This document shows, one piece after another, positions 33,465-45,491 of a DNA stretch of 64,000 bases; position 1 is the stretch's first letter; each line of letters begins with the position of its first letter. The position numbers were made by a program, and so were the translations under genes. The stretch lies in the NCBI GenBank assembly GCA_037176885.1, contig JAWWNJ010000018.1:1302001-1366000 (forward strand). Reading direction: 5' to 3'. The stretch comes from Favolaschia claudopus. Its lineage: Eukaryota; Basidiomycota; Agaricomycetes; Agaricales; Mycenaceae. The notes under the pieces are model-generated. The model did no database searches, was not told the origin of the DNA, and saw only the letters and a program-made list of their open reading frames with translations.

Positions 33465-34584
33465 TACAGTTGTGGGCACGCAAAACTGACAAGAATTTTT
33501 TTCCCACCCGATTTTTCTGAAAAGTGCACCAATCGATAGATCTCATTGAACGCTCTCTATCCATATAAAAATCACTCAAAACTATCGAGCGCTTGGCTCG
33601 CAAATAGCCGAACAAGTTACGTGACACTCAAAATTTTGGCTGCCGTCATAAATTTCGATGAAAAAAATACATAATAGACGCAGATTGGCTGGGAGGATAT
33701 GATTCTGAATGAAAGAAAGGATTCTATCGAGCCGTCGTGGAGATATAAAATGTTTTTGACTATTACATCACCTGTTAAACAGCTGGTCGACACCAACACT
33801 CCCATAGATCCCGTGCTGATGTTCCATGTGGGTGGCAGTGCCCAAAAAAAAACTCATTTTTTTCGATCCTCGGAAATCGCCTCAAACAGCAAATCTGGGA
33901 AACGGCGTTCGGCCAAAAATTTGGCCGCCCCAACTTTCTCGTACAGTGCCCACCATCACTTCTCCAACACCACCATTTCATAGTCAAATAATTTTCTGTA
34001 ATTTATTTCGTTTTTTTCTGGGCCAGGAAACCCGTCAAAAGAATGCGATTGGCGTCGAGAACCCATTTTTTCCCATGGTGTTTCACTTTTTTCGGGTCTG
34101 AAAAAAATAAAATAGTGTTTTGGACAGGAATTTTGCATGGATTCAACTCAATTCGAGTCCGCGGCACTTCAGAAATGAGTAAAGGCTTCGTAGCCGAGGC
34201 TGCCATGCCCCAAATACAGTTGGGTCGGCAAAGCCCGAGCTTCACGTGACTCTAACCCTACCTTATCATCGCTGGTTATGGCAATTAGTAATGATTTGAT
34301 CGCATCGTTAGGGTTAGTTTCACTTTTTCCGAGGTGAGAAAACAAAAAGTGACCCATTGCCCTGCAAACCACAAGGTGAATTGCTACACACCTCTAGAGA
34401 CGTTTTACACTGTTTTTAAGTTTACCTGTGATGACGGTATAATGTAGTAGCGACTTCAACTTTTGATGCCGTTCCCTGCCAAATCGGGAACCGTGACGTG
34501 GTGACTGGGACTGTAGGAAAAACTTCGGTGCATGTTCTTTGAGCTCTTTGGGTAATTCTGAGTCCAGGAAAATCCACAACTGTA
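33465..34584. mobile_element. TIR element, family C (copy 2), interrupted
   Basis: Starts TA-CAGTTGTGGGCACGC and ends CCACAACTG-TA. It aligns with copy 1 at 9651-10248 except for the family B element inserted at 33942-34515. No coding sequence. Confidence 0.7.
33942..34515. mobile_element. TA-flanked MITE, family B (copy 2), nested
   Basis: Ends CAGTGCCCACCATCAC and, inverted, CAGTCCCAGTCACCAC, bounded by TA. The C sequence resumes exactly after the right TA, which gives a clean empty-site comparison with copy C1 (CTCGTA then GGAAAAAC). Confidence 0.8.
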
Positions 34585-34915
34585 CCATAACCCCGCTTCG
34601 GGATTTACCGGTGTCGATTCCTTTTGCTCGTGTCCACCACCATTCACCGGACAACAAGTGGACAATGCCTGTGGTGGGTGGTGACTGTCACCCTGGCATC
34701 TGTGAGCGCTTTCGACGGCTCCTGCACGATGCTCGGCGGCCCGCGCCCACCAAATACATCAGCTCAACTAGGAGATGCGTCGCGCGGGATTTTCAATGAA
34801 TTGTGGGCATAAAGATGTATTAGGGTACTGGCTAAGACTTTAATTACATGTTGAAGGGATTTGCACCTTGCAGAGGCAAAAGAACGCGAGCAGAGGGTTA
34901 TGGCAGGTCGGCCAA

Positions 34916-35063
34916 GGAAAGTGGCCCAGACGTTACTAAGTCCCCGTTCCCATCATCACCAAAATCGATCAAATGTCACAAGCTGTCATTATAATTACCG
35001 ATTAGGAAACAGCTCTGCACTACGCCTCCTAGGACTACGCAGTAACGTCTGGGTTTCCGAGAC
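34916..35063. mobile_element. Solitary hairpin arm related to the 32-kb compound element
   Basis: About 140 bp bounded by CCCAGACGTTACT and its complement. The right side continues into TTTCCGAGAC, like the outer end of the compound element. It appears to be a free-standing copy of one terminal arm. Confidence 0.55.
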
Positions 35064-35399
35064 TAATTGTGGTAATGAACGCCTATCCGAACGTAACCGC
35101 CGGATGCGAAGCGGGAAAACTTTCGTTATGTGTCGCCAATCACCGATGGTCAACTTCTCGTCCTTCCCCTTCCTCCCCACCCTTCTCTTCTCCTCGCTCC
35201 TCCCCTTCATGGACGACTCCCCCATCCTTCGACGGTGCCGAGAACGGCGACGCTCCCAACACCACAGCCCTTTGTCGCATCCACGCTGAGCATAAAGTTG
35301 CTCCACAGCACCGAGTTTGCGTGTATAGTAACCTCCTTGTGGCATTCAGCGCCTAGTTCCCCGACTTCCAGCGGCCAGCATACACCCCAGGGGAGAATA

Positions 35400-35890
35400 C
35401 ATACTACATTATGCCATCAACATCAGTCACTTCAAAAACACTGTAGAACGTCTCTAGAGATGTGTATGTACCTGCCTTGTGCTTTCCAAAACAATTGAAC
35501 AAGTTTTTGTTTTTTCACCACTGAAAAAGTGGAACAAACCCTAATGATCCCATCAGATCACATCAAAAAATTCCCATATTCGTTAGGGTTAGGAGTTACG
35601 TACTCCTCGGACTTTGCCGAGTCCAGCCCGCCCAATACGGCCAAGGACCTTCGGCTACTGTACCATGACACTTTCTGGACACTTCTCGGACGTAATTGGT
35701 TTGATTCCAGGCCAAATTCCGTGGAAAATATTGATTTTATTTTTTTCTGACCTCAAAAAAGTGGAACACCGTGGGAAGAAAATGAGTTCTTGACGCCAAA
35801 CGCATTCTTTTGGTATGTTTCCTTCCTCAGAAAATCAGAAATAAATCATAAAAATTATTTTCGGGTGAAAAGGTGGTGTTGGAGACTCAT
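35400..35890. mobile_element. Family B MITE, truncated (copy 3)
   Basis: Internal family B blocks (ATTATGCCATCA, AAACCCTAATGAT, ACCGTGGGAAG, GGTGTTGGAGA) in order, but both outer ends are missing. Confidence 0.6.
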
Positions 35891-36394
35891 GACCCATGCC
35901 AGTTGAGCCCATGTCACTAGGGACTATTACTTCCGAACAATCAGTTGGCATCACAGATTTGATCATGCCATAACTGCGGCCTCTCACGTCTCCCATCTGG
36001 CTTTGCTTGAGTAGTATTCAGCACTCCGTACCACCGCCACAACATCTACAAATCTCACAATCAGTTTTCGACGCGTCTATAATGTTAATACCTCTTCCAC
36101 ACCCTTCCATTACTATCCGTCCGGCGTCCACTTCAGTGCAAGCTTCGGTGATTCACAAATTCGATTGACAGACGCTGAAAAATTTACCATGGCACTATAT
36201 ATTCCGGAGACTCCTCCTCTGTTACTTGGGCTCGTCCTGGAGGGCCTTGGCCGGCCCCAACTACGTCGTTCTACCAAGGATCAAATGTCCTCCTCGCAAT
36301 TCCGCTTTCCACCAGCGAATTAGACATTCCTCTGGAAGGTTTACATTCTTATCCAAGGTTGAGGTAGTGCCAGACAATTGACTTTCTTTTAGAT
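35891..36394. other. Non-coding stretch
   Basis: No gene or repeat recognised. Confidence 0.35.
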
Positions 36395-36628
36395 ATGGTT
36401 GATTCAAATTCAGCCGGTGTACTAGCTTTGCAACCCAATCTCCGGGGCGCGAATCTGCCGAATACGATGTCAAAGAAAAAACAGCGCGGGCGATGCGCTA
36501 TTTGCGTTCATAGCTATTGCCTTAAGCGGCACGATTGTCCAGGCAGAGGGAAACGCGATTTGTGCGCTTGCGGTCATCCGCCGTTGACGAGAGCGACACG
36601 TATTTCGGAGGCGATCTGCAAGACATGA
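36395..36628 (+). pseudogene. Cysteine-rich fragment of a retroelement-like protein
   Basis: An open frame containing KKKQRGRCAICVHSYC, HDCPGRG and DLCACGHPP, a regular Cys/His cluster of zinc-binding type. It ends before the CCHC fragment at 36985. The two could be parts of one decayed gag-like protein, but the joint is not visible. Family uncertain. Confidence 0.3.
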
Positions 36629-36984
36629 TATCCAAATGAGTGTCCTGAATGGCAGGTTACAGTCTTCGCTGCCTTAAGGCATACCTGCCAAAAGGCATAC
36701 TCTGCAGTAGGGTATACTTTTTGGGCTGCACCAACTTGGTCGTTCTGCCGGACCCGGAGCAAATCCCGATGCTCGCCCGTCCCCCGATTTTCTGCGTAAA
36801 GGTTTTGCATAACCCATGCTCGGTGCAGGCTGATATAACACATAGAGTTATACCAGGCCCTTTCCGTCCCCCTCCACCAGGGTAACAGCTCTTCTGTCCC
36901 CATATTGCATCTCTCTTGAGCCCATTGTACATATCAATGCGTAAATATTAATTCACGGTCCCGACGCTCACGCGGAGGAGGCGG

Positions 36985-37616
36985 GAGAGGCGGCGCTCCC
37001 TTTCAGAAAGGCAACGGCGGGGACGCCTCCTCCATCGTCTGCCTCATCTGTGCCGTCCGAGGCCACTATTACGACCATTGCCCTTCCCAGTCCTTCTCTG
37101 ACGGCTCCCGCTCTTCTGCTCTTTCCGTGGCCGCGACGTTTATACGATGGGATCCAACGAGACATTATGTAGATCATGGAATGTCAAGGGCTCGGCCGCC
37201 AACTGCTCCCACGACGCGGGTCAGCGCGTCCACCTCTGCAGTTTCGGTGGCAACAATGCGCTTTCTCGTGGACATGTCGCCAATACCCCCCTGCCAACTG
37301 AATCTCGTACAGAAGCTGACATCTTCTTGGAATCTTGGCTCCCTTCCCTCCCGAAGAAATCTTGAAACGAATATGCACACCGTACGACGCCGACGCTGTT
37401 GAATTACTCCTTGCCAAGCATAACCTCTCTGACCGTTATCCCCATCTTGTTCACAACCTCCGTAATGGTTTTCTCATGGGCGACTTTCCCCGGCTCGATA
37501 CCACCGTTATCTTCAACAATCATACCTCGACCGCACACCATGACGATTTCATTAACACATACTTTGACGAGGAGGTCGCCGCAGGAAGGATGAGTGACCC
37601 TTTCCTCCAAGACGAG
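36985..37616 (+). pseudogene. Retroelement gag-RT remnant, interrupted by MITE E
   Basis: Fragments in order: a CCHC knuckle CLICAVRGHYYDHC, a second Cys/His motif in another frame (CRSWNVKGSAANCSHD, then VHLCSFGGNNALSRGH), and PPEEILKRICTPYDADAVEL, LSDRYPHLVHNLRNGFLMGD, DPFLQDEV. The last part is the N-terminal segment that precedes RT in a class of basidiomycete retroelements, analogous to AETLVSAIRHGVLLGVDP in the DIRS-like proteins here. Similarity stops at 37616 where a family E element begins. RT catalytic motifs are absent. At least two frame changes are needed, so it is dead. Confidence 0.5.
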
Positions 37617-37774
37617 GTTTATTGTGAGTTTTGGGCGGATGGAATATCCCTCTAGGGGGTTTACTCTACTACCTAATCGAAGTGTTTTGGCCAGAGGATC
37701 AGTCGTGGGAAGCTTCTGATCAGGTGCTATAAATTTCGTTCTTGTTTGGTGGTGTTTAAGCGATGCGCACCATA
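37617..37774. mobile_element. MITE family E, partial (copy 2)
   Basis: 158 bp matching 10674-10835 in inverted orientation. It ends with TTTAAGCGATGCGCACCA-TA. The other end is missing. Confidence 0.65.
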
Positions 37775-38658
37775 ACTCGGACGCGTGAATCGGGTCAAAC
37801 AAAACTTTATGGGCCGAGAAAGATTGGGTGATGTCCCCTTATAATTAATTGCGTGTGACAGCACGTGTGACAGATTGCGATTTACCAGCTCGACACCTCT
37901 CTACCGACTTACACTTACTTACCCAGTCCCAAGACAACATCCCCAGGTGCAAACAGTCCATACAGCGCTCGATACTACGACACAGTACCACTATTTAAGT
38001 GTTGCAAGCCTAATGCGGGTCACCCATCAAATTCCTCGGATATACGTTGATCGCCGGCTGATTGATGGCCCATCCAATAACCGTCATAATGCGTCATTGC
38101 CCACCACCACTACATGCCGGAATTGAACATGACGACGGAACCGATTTTGAACACCATATCTGGTCGCTTACGTTTGACACCCCCGACAACTTTTTGTCCG
38201 AATTTTTGGGACGACCTCAACCGGGATTATCATCGGTCCTGTCACGCCTTCCATAAAGAGAACATCAAACTTGTCGTGTTTGAGTGTCCGGCACTGTAGA
38301 TGCCTCCCTCACCAATGCCACCTGCCACCTCAAGCTCTCCGCCGTTTCTAGTACCCCCCGTTGTTTTCCGTCTAACTCTCCCGTCGGTGACAACGCAATA
38401 TACAGATTGCAACACATGTGTGGTTCAACAATAGTAAAGGGGATGTCGAATACGGTACGGTCAAAGGATGGCAGATTTCCGAGAGCGTAGGTTTAGATCA
38501 GGCTTTCTACGCTTCCAAGTGCTTATTATCTATAGGGCATGTTATCATATACGATCGAGAACAACAAAGGGGTGTCCGCTGTGTATCCGTCAGTTGATGT
38601 GCTTATGCAAATTCCATTATCTGATCACTCCCTGGGCCTTAGTGCTTTGGCGGTCAAT
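37775..38658. other. Stretch without a recognisable gene
   Basis: Several short open frames overlap in the same direction, none with a recognisable domain. It may be a decayed coding region. Confidence 0.3.
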
Positions 38659-38957
38659 AGAGAGTTTTGCGGCGAGCCGCCAGAAGCCACCTGGCGGCTC
38701 TGACGGCATGCGGGGTCGTCTGGCTTGTTTCAACCGGAAAGCCCCGGATTTTTCTATGGGGAGTGTCAGAATATAAACATCCGACTCATCTACATTTTTT
38801 CCGCACCTTAAACCTTGCTAGTTATCGAGAAAAAGACAAGACAAAACTGCAATTAGCCACCAGCAAGCCGCCAGAAGCCACCATATGACGTAGCCGCTCC
38901 ACAACGCATGCCGTGAGAGCCACCGGGTGGCTTCTGGCGGCTCACCGCAAACTCTCT
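38659..38957. mobile_element. MITE, family K (copy 3)
   Basis: 299 bp flanked by AAT on both sides. Ends AGAGAGTTTTGCGGCGAG and, inverted, AGAGAGTTTGCGGTGAG. Palindromes of the type AGCCGCCAG...CTGGCGGCT lie inside the arms. Confidence 0.75.
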
Positions 38958-39147
38958 AATAAAGTCGATTAACGGGCACTGCACGTATGCTGTTCGTTTT
39001 GTAAAAAAAATCAAAATCCCGTATGAACCCGGTTTCCGCTCGTACGAGGCCAAGGTAAAGTATATTTGGAGTCAGACTATATACTGAACACCGACAATAC
39101 AGTATTCAAAATATATTTTCCGTATTATATTTTTGGGTGAAATTGGG

Positions 39148-40080
39148 TACGGGCACTGCCCTTGCCGGGAACGGCAGCTTTGTACTTGTTTGGTTCGCAG
39201 AGGCGTTTGGTTCCAATTTTGCAAAGGTTTCACCGCCCGAAAAACGGGCTGTATCTCTTGGGACTACTGAGGTAAAATCTTCATAAGAGGCATAAAAATA
39301 AAAGTTATCCCTTTTGGTACTCCCTCCCTCAACCTTCATCTCAAAGCTGCTGCATTTTATCAACACTCCCCCACTTCCAGGGGAAGGCAAAGGAATTTTA
39401 CAAATTCAAGGGATAACATTTGAAGATCTATATAAATGGAAGATATTTCCCCCACAACTTATATGGCTAGAATGTGTTCTGAATAAACGATGGATTTTAT
39501 TCTGTTCCCTCTTCGTATGCGGGAGTCACAGGTGTCACACTTACTGTGTACTGCCAATATACCTCTCTGCTCGTCCGATTTCGTTCAAATATGCGCGCTA
39601 ACAATGTCATTAACTATAATTTCTTCCCTGGAAACACTATCCGACCACGAAAAGGGAGTCAAACACTGTCTAAAGAGGCGAAGATCAACTATATCCGAAC
39701 ACTCGGCCGGTTCGGCCGAAATTGGTTGGTCCTCTTCGCAAGTCAGAAATTTACGGCAAGATTGGTCCAAGATGCCAATCCATACGGCCCAGATGCAGCA
39801 TAAATGCATGGAGAGTGAATATCTTCAAATTTTGAAGCTAATGGAACACAAAATGTTGGGAAGGATGCTGGTTGCAGCACGATAAATTGAGTATTTGAGA
39901 GCAAAATTTTGTTTTTGTGGGGGATCTAAGTAGATTTAGGTATTTGACACAACATTCACCGCGAAAGTTAGTCTATATGGGCATTGTGCAAGCCGGAACA
40001 GAGTGGAACATGGAAAACTAAGAGTTGACTGAGAACAAACAAGTACAAAGCTGCCGTTCCCGGCAAGGGCAGTGCCCGTA
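39148..40080. mobile_element. TA-flanked TIR element, family L
   Basis: 933 bp with near-perfect inverted ends of about 48 bp starting CGGGCACTGCCCTTGCC, bounded by TA. Internal open frames are short and unrecognised, so it is probably non-autonomous. Confidence 0.7.
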
Positions 40081-41791
40081 CCCAGTGAAATATTCTTTGC
40101 ACATGTCCCAACTGTATTCTGTATGACAGAAAGCGTTAAAAAACAGCTTTACCCCCGCATGTAAACCTAAAAGTCAAGCGATCTCATCCACATCAAAGTC
40201 CAGCATTTGAGCCGACTGACGCCTTAGTCTGTTGGTAACCGCGTTACTGTGACAGCTGCTCGACCTTATTACCAATCATCGGAGTTTCAATTTGTTCCCA
40301 CGCCCTTTCGGCTCTCGCGCGCGCTCGCACAATGACTGACGGTAGATTGGGGTAAGCAAAGTCAATCATATGTGCCTTACGAATAGTTCTACATGTTCAG
40401 AATTTCAATAGTGTTCCTCTTTGAGCTCAGACAAAAAACCTATGATTTATCAAGATTGGTCAGCAGGTTTTACAAACTCACCACTGCGGGCATATTTCCC
40501 TTCAACTTGGCTGAGGAAACTGTTCAGAAGGACTCAAGTAAGAGTTCTGTAAACAAAATTTTACCAAAATCACGTCGAGCGTTGCAGAAGGAGTCCCGAG
40601 AAATTCTTGATTATATAATAAGGTCGAGCAGCGATCGGCCGATCGACCTTTTCAACAGACTACAACAACCGCAGGTACGAGGACTTTTTGTTGTAGTGTC
40701 TGTCTACGAGAGACTAACTGACGCCTGCTACCGGCAACTAGCGTGTCACCATCCATATCATGGTACTTGCGTTGCGCCTGGATATGGGAGTATTCTGCAG
40801 TCGCCTTTCGGAGAGCGGCCAGTCTCTGAGGTTTTTTTTCCAGACGATACGAACGAGGTATGACCGCCATCCCAGGACTCCAACAAGCACGGAAGGTTGC
40901 GAGGGAGGCGTTGATTTCCGTCACTTTGAGATTTTGCAGTTGCTGCTCGTTCAGGATTATGGGACCAGATCTTGGCTGTACTGGAGCAGACGACCCATGC
41001 CCTGGTGGTGGTAACTTGATGAAAAGAGTGGACAGCTCCTCCGATCCCATTGTTGCCCACGCCTTTTGAGTCTCGTGTAATTTAGTTCTCGATGCACAAA
41101 GCTCTTGTATGGAAGGGAATAACTGTTGTTTTTGTTATACGAATCCGGATATTTACCGTTTTGAGCCGGCGCACGGTCCCTTTCCCCAGCCACCATTCCA
41201 GAAACTTGGAATATTATGAGCTTTTGATGGGCCACTCTTTAGTACTTTCCCAAGCAAATTCAGCCAAAACATCGGGTGGCCGTTTCTAACGGTCTTTGTC
41301 TGACAAACTGCCACAACTTACTCGATAAAACGTACAAAAACATTGGATTACCGTCCAAGACTTCAAATAATTGGTCTACGTTAATGTTTTTCCACGGTTC
41401 TTCTGCGCAGTGAATAAGCTTGGGATTCGAGCTGATTGCAGTTATCGGGGGCAAGAGCTACTTTGTGATCCAAGGTTCAAAATTATGTAAACGATTGGTT
41501 GACTTCTCACCGTAGAGAGAATATAGCTGAGATGTTTAGATACCATCGTATCATCAGGTCTATCTCTTAGATATTGCGAGGAGTCCATCAATGAAGCCAG
41601 TCATACTTCTTTGAAATTCCTTTCTTTGAGCCAAAGTTCGGTAGTCCGGCTCCTTAACAAATTTTACATCAGCAGGGTGTGCGAAGAGCCTTTGGACCCA
41701 TTAAATGGCTACAGATTTGCGCATTATGAAACTCACTGACTAGTGTTTAACCACAGGGTTGCGACATGGGAAACATTGAGCGAATTGTATT
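40081..41791. other. Stretch with unrecognised overlapping open frames
   Basis: Between 40390 and 41060 open frames exist on both strands. The minus frame at 40652-41050 has a charged, probably helical part (NEQQLQNLKVTEINASL). I recognise no domain and cannot choose a gene model. The rest appears non-coding. Confidence 0.3.
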
Positions 41792-41984
41792 AGAGAGGTT
41801 GCGGTGAGCCACTGGTGGCTCTTGTGCTGCCTGGAGCTCGAGCGGGACCGTTGCTTCGGCCTCGGGCCCAAGGTAGCCACTATTTTATCCCATCCATGGG
41901 TCCTGCGAATAGTGGCTAATATGCCGCGAGCCGGTCATCCAGTCTCGAGGAAAAATAGCCACCAGTGGCTACCGCAAACTCTCT
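41792..41984. mobile_element. MITE, family K (copy 4)
   Basis: 193 bp with ends AGAGAGGTTGCGGTGAG and, inverted, AGAGAGTTTGCGGTAGC. It is flanked by ATT on the left and GTT on the right. Contains the palindrome AGCCACTGGTGGCT. Confidence 0.7.
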
Positions 41985-42362
41985 GTTGTGTGGCCTTGAA
42001 AGATGTAATTACGGAAGAAGAAATTGAAACGGCGGTGGGAGAAGCGGCAGAGCGCGGCGAATCCCAGAATCGAGATACATATATTGATGTACGTAACTTG
42101 CTGAAGCAGGGAATCGAGATACAGTCCAACATCTCATACAGCTGTTTCGGAAAAAGAATACGGGTTTCGGCATTTCTTTCGCTTCGTTTTTTTGTCTATA
42201 GTTGTTTGGCCTCGCGTCCCTTTCTGCTCCACCCACCCCACTTCACTGGCGTCATTTGTGTTGAACACGGTGTTGTGACTCCACAAGCTCCACACCCAAT
42301 GCGCGTATTTAGAGGGCGAAAACTCAACCTCCAACATTGCGCTTCCATGGAAAATATCCATC

Positions 42363-44065
42363 ATGCAACCCACCTCGAATCAGTCTTCTTCGCACTACCG
42401 CGAGCACACCCGACAACAGGATGGCTGGACTGTCCTTGCCTCTGAACCTCAGCAGCGCGCTGCTACAGAGGCTCCTCCCCCATACACAGCCGAAGCCCCT
42501 CCTCAGGCTGCTGCACCGGCGGCAGATCCCGCTCCGGAGAGATATCCGGGTCAGTTATCCGTCATATTTTTCGTTATCTTAATTGTTTGCTGACTGCTCA
42601 ACAGGAGTGCAGCTCGCATTTTCTGTTCCCACCAACAGCGATATCATTGGCGCGATCCCCCTCATGCGAACCATTCACTTTGCCCGCAACGTCCCCTTCC
42701 AGGAGGGATTGCTCAAAATATGCAACGTCATGAACATCGGAGTCAGCGCTGCGTGTATTGGATACAAGTGGAACAAGGATCCGGTCAACGCCCCCGTCAA
42801 CCAACTGGCAACTCACGGCGACTGGGAGCATTGTCTGGAGGAGGGGATCGGTAAAACTGCGAGGGCGAGAACCAAGGAATTGCTGTGTGTAATTCGGAAT
42901 CTGGTGCGTTGATTTATATCTCTCGTTCTACGATTAGGGGCGCTCAATTCTTAGCTCGTCAGCTCGTCTCGTCCGTAAAATGTCGATTTTTTGATGAGGG
43001 GATCAAAATTTGATGGGAAGTGGAGAGGAATGCGGAGTGGGATCAGCAGCTCATCAGCACATCATGCAATTAAATAATTTCTGGGACGAGACGAGCCAAC
43101 AAGCTAAGAATTGAGCGCCCCTATTGTCAGTTTAAAATTCCTCGCGTCAGAATCTCCCCGGAACTGCCCCCAATACCGCACCTCGGGCTGCTGCGGCCCC
43201 CGCAGCCGAGTCCGGCGGGAAGAAGCGAAAAGCCGACGCCAGCCCAACAACCACTCAATCACCCGGTGGACGGAAGACATTTGACTACACCAACGAGTAC
43301 CGCGAGCTCAAAAATCACCTTGCCTGTGCAACTCACAAGGGTGAAAATTGCTTCGTCTCCCCGGCCGACGGGCATCATCATCGTGTCGACCGATATTTAA
43401 CGACCCTCTGGGCCAAGGAAATTGTGTGTCAATTTTTCTTCGCTCGTATCTGTTTAACTTAACATTGTTATCAGGTCACCGGTAAGGCTACGCTACAGCG
43501 GCCCCCGGAGAACATAGTTTTCCAAGACTTCTTCCTGCCCAAGGCCAAGAAACCCCGCACTGCGAGGAGGTCGCCGCCTGTTAATCCTTTAAATCCCTGC
43601 GCGCCGACTCCCATGCCAACCATCAACGTCACCGTCAACACTGGAACAGGCGGTGAGCAGACCAGCACCGCCTCGCCTCATCAGCGAAGCCCTTTGGGGA
43701 CAATCACCAACACCACCACGAGCGCCGTCGACAATACTCCCCTCTCCCTCTTTCGTACTGCCCTTGGCCAGGAGAATGCCGAGCTGGCTGAGGCTATCCG
43801 CTACCCTTCCGTCACCAGCATACTTCAGCAGATCGACGACTCGGGGGTTTTCGAGGGTTCTTCCGTCCTCACTTTCCCCTCTGTCATCTTTGCAGATGCT
43901 CTGGATGACCACCAAATCACACATGTCGATCATGTTCCGATCTTCGACACTGACTTCTATGTTCACTTGATCCACATGCCACTCGAGTTGGCCAATCTGT
44001 TTGTCGAGGAGTCGATTGCAGCCATGGGGAGGGCAGAGAAGGGCAAAGGCAAGGCTCTCAATTAA
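42363..44065 (+). CDS. Passenger protein of the Tc1/mariner element (basidiomycete-expanded family)
   Basis: Four exons: 42363-42549, 42605-42903, 43151-43423 and 43475-44065, all with GT...AG introns and consistent phases, giving 449 aa without a stop. Exon 1 is low complexity (Gln/Ala/Pro). Exon 2 (residues 63-162) holds VQLAFSVPTNSDIIGAIP, FARNVPFQEGLLKICNVM and IGYKWN, a compact fold of unknown type. Exon 3 has a nuclear-localisation-like GGKKRK (184-189), FDYTNEYRELKNHLAC and a C221/H224/C229 cluster followed by HHH (237-239) and LWAKEI. The C-terminal 100 residues (FADALDDHQITHVDHV, DTDFYVHLIHMP) resemble a SAM-like helical bundle and end in a basic tail. I know this arrangement only as an uncharacterised, highly multiplied Agaricomycete family. 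Its place inside transposon ends suggests a role in transposition, perhaps DNA binding, or use of the element as a carrier. Confidence 0.75.
42935..43123. mobile_element. MITE inside intron 2 of the passenger gene, family M
   Basis: Bounded by TA, with inverted ends GGGGCGCTCAATTCTTAGCT extending about 39 bp with a few mismatches. It enlarges the intron from about 60 to 247 bp without touching splice sites. Confidence 0.8.
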
Positions 44066-44243
44066 TTCTCATTACCTGCCGATGAAAGATTCAAAATGTA
44101 CTAATACCATACGCGTCGAAACAGAAGTAATGTACGATAGAAAACTGTGAAATATGTACACTAGTATATACTACGATACAGAATACGATACGTTCCGAAT
44201 GTCTTACCTACTTACCTATTCAATTTACAAGTGACTCAAATAC

Positions 44244-45491
44244 TCAGCCGATTGGAAGGGAAGAAATCATTTTTAAAAAACACAGCGACAGTTGCAGGTA
44301 CCCAGAATGCTCGTACCACCCACAGGCCTTTTCGGGCGTCATAGACTCAAAGACAGCCCTCCAAATCATCGCATACGGCGAATCTCCGCCGTTGCCCGCC
44401 ATTGCCCCATCCGTGTAGTCCCGATGTGCTCTAATCCATGCTTTCATGGCTGAGAAGCCTTCTTCAATCGGATCGTAGTCGGGGGAGTATGGCGGCAGGT
44501 ATTCCAATCGCATCCCGCTGCTGTGTGATCAGAAAAGATAAGGAGGTAAGCTAAATGAAATATACCGCTGTTCAATCATAGGACGCACGACTTGTGTATG
44601 CTTGCGTTATCCATGACGATGACGGAATTTGGACCCGGAAACGGGTTCATGTTGTCGAGAAGGCCGTCAATAAAGCTGTTGAAGCTGGCGGCTTTGAAGG
44701 AACCGTGTATGACGTCGAGATGCAGCACGCCGTCCAGAGAGAGCGCGGGGAGGACTGAATACCTGGAAAAAATCTGTAAGTTGATCCCGCAATCGTAGTT
44801 GGACGACGTACTTGACTCCCCGTATGTACACATCATGCCGTCGAGCTTGTTCACCAGCCGGTGCCCAGGCCCACCCGCGTTTGGAGGTGTTGCGATTGCA
44901 GGCAGCCTCGTCGACAAATACGAGTTGCGGGGCGCGATAGGTCTGAGCCATGTGTATTTCGAAATTGGTACGGGCGTTCTCATCGCGTTGTATGGCAACA
45001 CGAGACACCTATCCGGACTATGGGTCAGAATAAGATATATATTACTTAGGTGGGTACGACTCACGCGCTTCCTCGTATATCCTCGTCGCCTCAACGCCGT
45101 CCATATGGAGGTGAGCGAAGCTTCTACATTGCAGAGCTCCCGCAACTCTGCTTGCATCTCACGCAGATAGATGTCGGGAGTCCTCTCCACAAGCGTGACC
45201 AGGAACTGTGTCGTTTCTTCAATCAAAAACACGAATTTGCAAGGAAGACATAGTACTTACATCGACATCAGTAACATGCAGAAGCCGGGGACGACCTCGA
45301 ATCCGATACGTTGGGGTGGCTGGTTCTCCGAGTTCCTCGCGTCGATGCCGACGAAGAATCTTCTCGACAGAGCTCAGACTGACACCCAGCTCGTGCGCCA
45401 CGTCGGCTTGTTTGCGGCCGCAGAAGTAATGCAGGTGAACTACATTGGCCCGCGTGTTTTCAGGAATGTCTTTGCGGTGTCCGCGCGCCAT
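44244..45491 (-). pseudogene. Tc1/mariner-superfamily DDE transposase, one-base frameshift
   Basis: Predicted five exons on the minus strand: 45491-45257, 45216-45065, 45008-44812, 44762-44566 and 44517-44244. N-terminal helix-turn-helix: GRKQADVAHELGVSLSSVEK. Linker: IRGRPRLLHV. Catalytic residues: LVFVDEAACN, SVIVMDNASIHK and LPPYSPDYDPIEEGFS, with roughly 33 residues between the second D and the E. Exons 1-3 and 5 join in frame. Exon 4 needs one extra base near 44589, just after DNASIHK, to reach the next donor (VRPMIEQR, then GMRLEYLPPYS). Either a single-base deletion has killed this copy, or a less likely 68-bp intron skips about eight residues. The start at 45491 fits MARGHRKDIPE. The protein should act on the 71-bp ends of the enclosing element. 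Confidence 0.75.
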
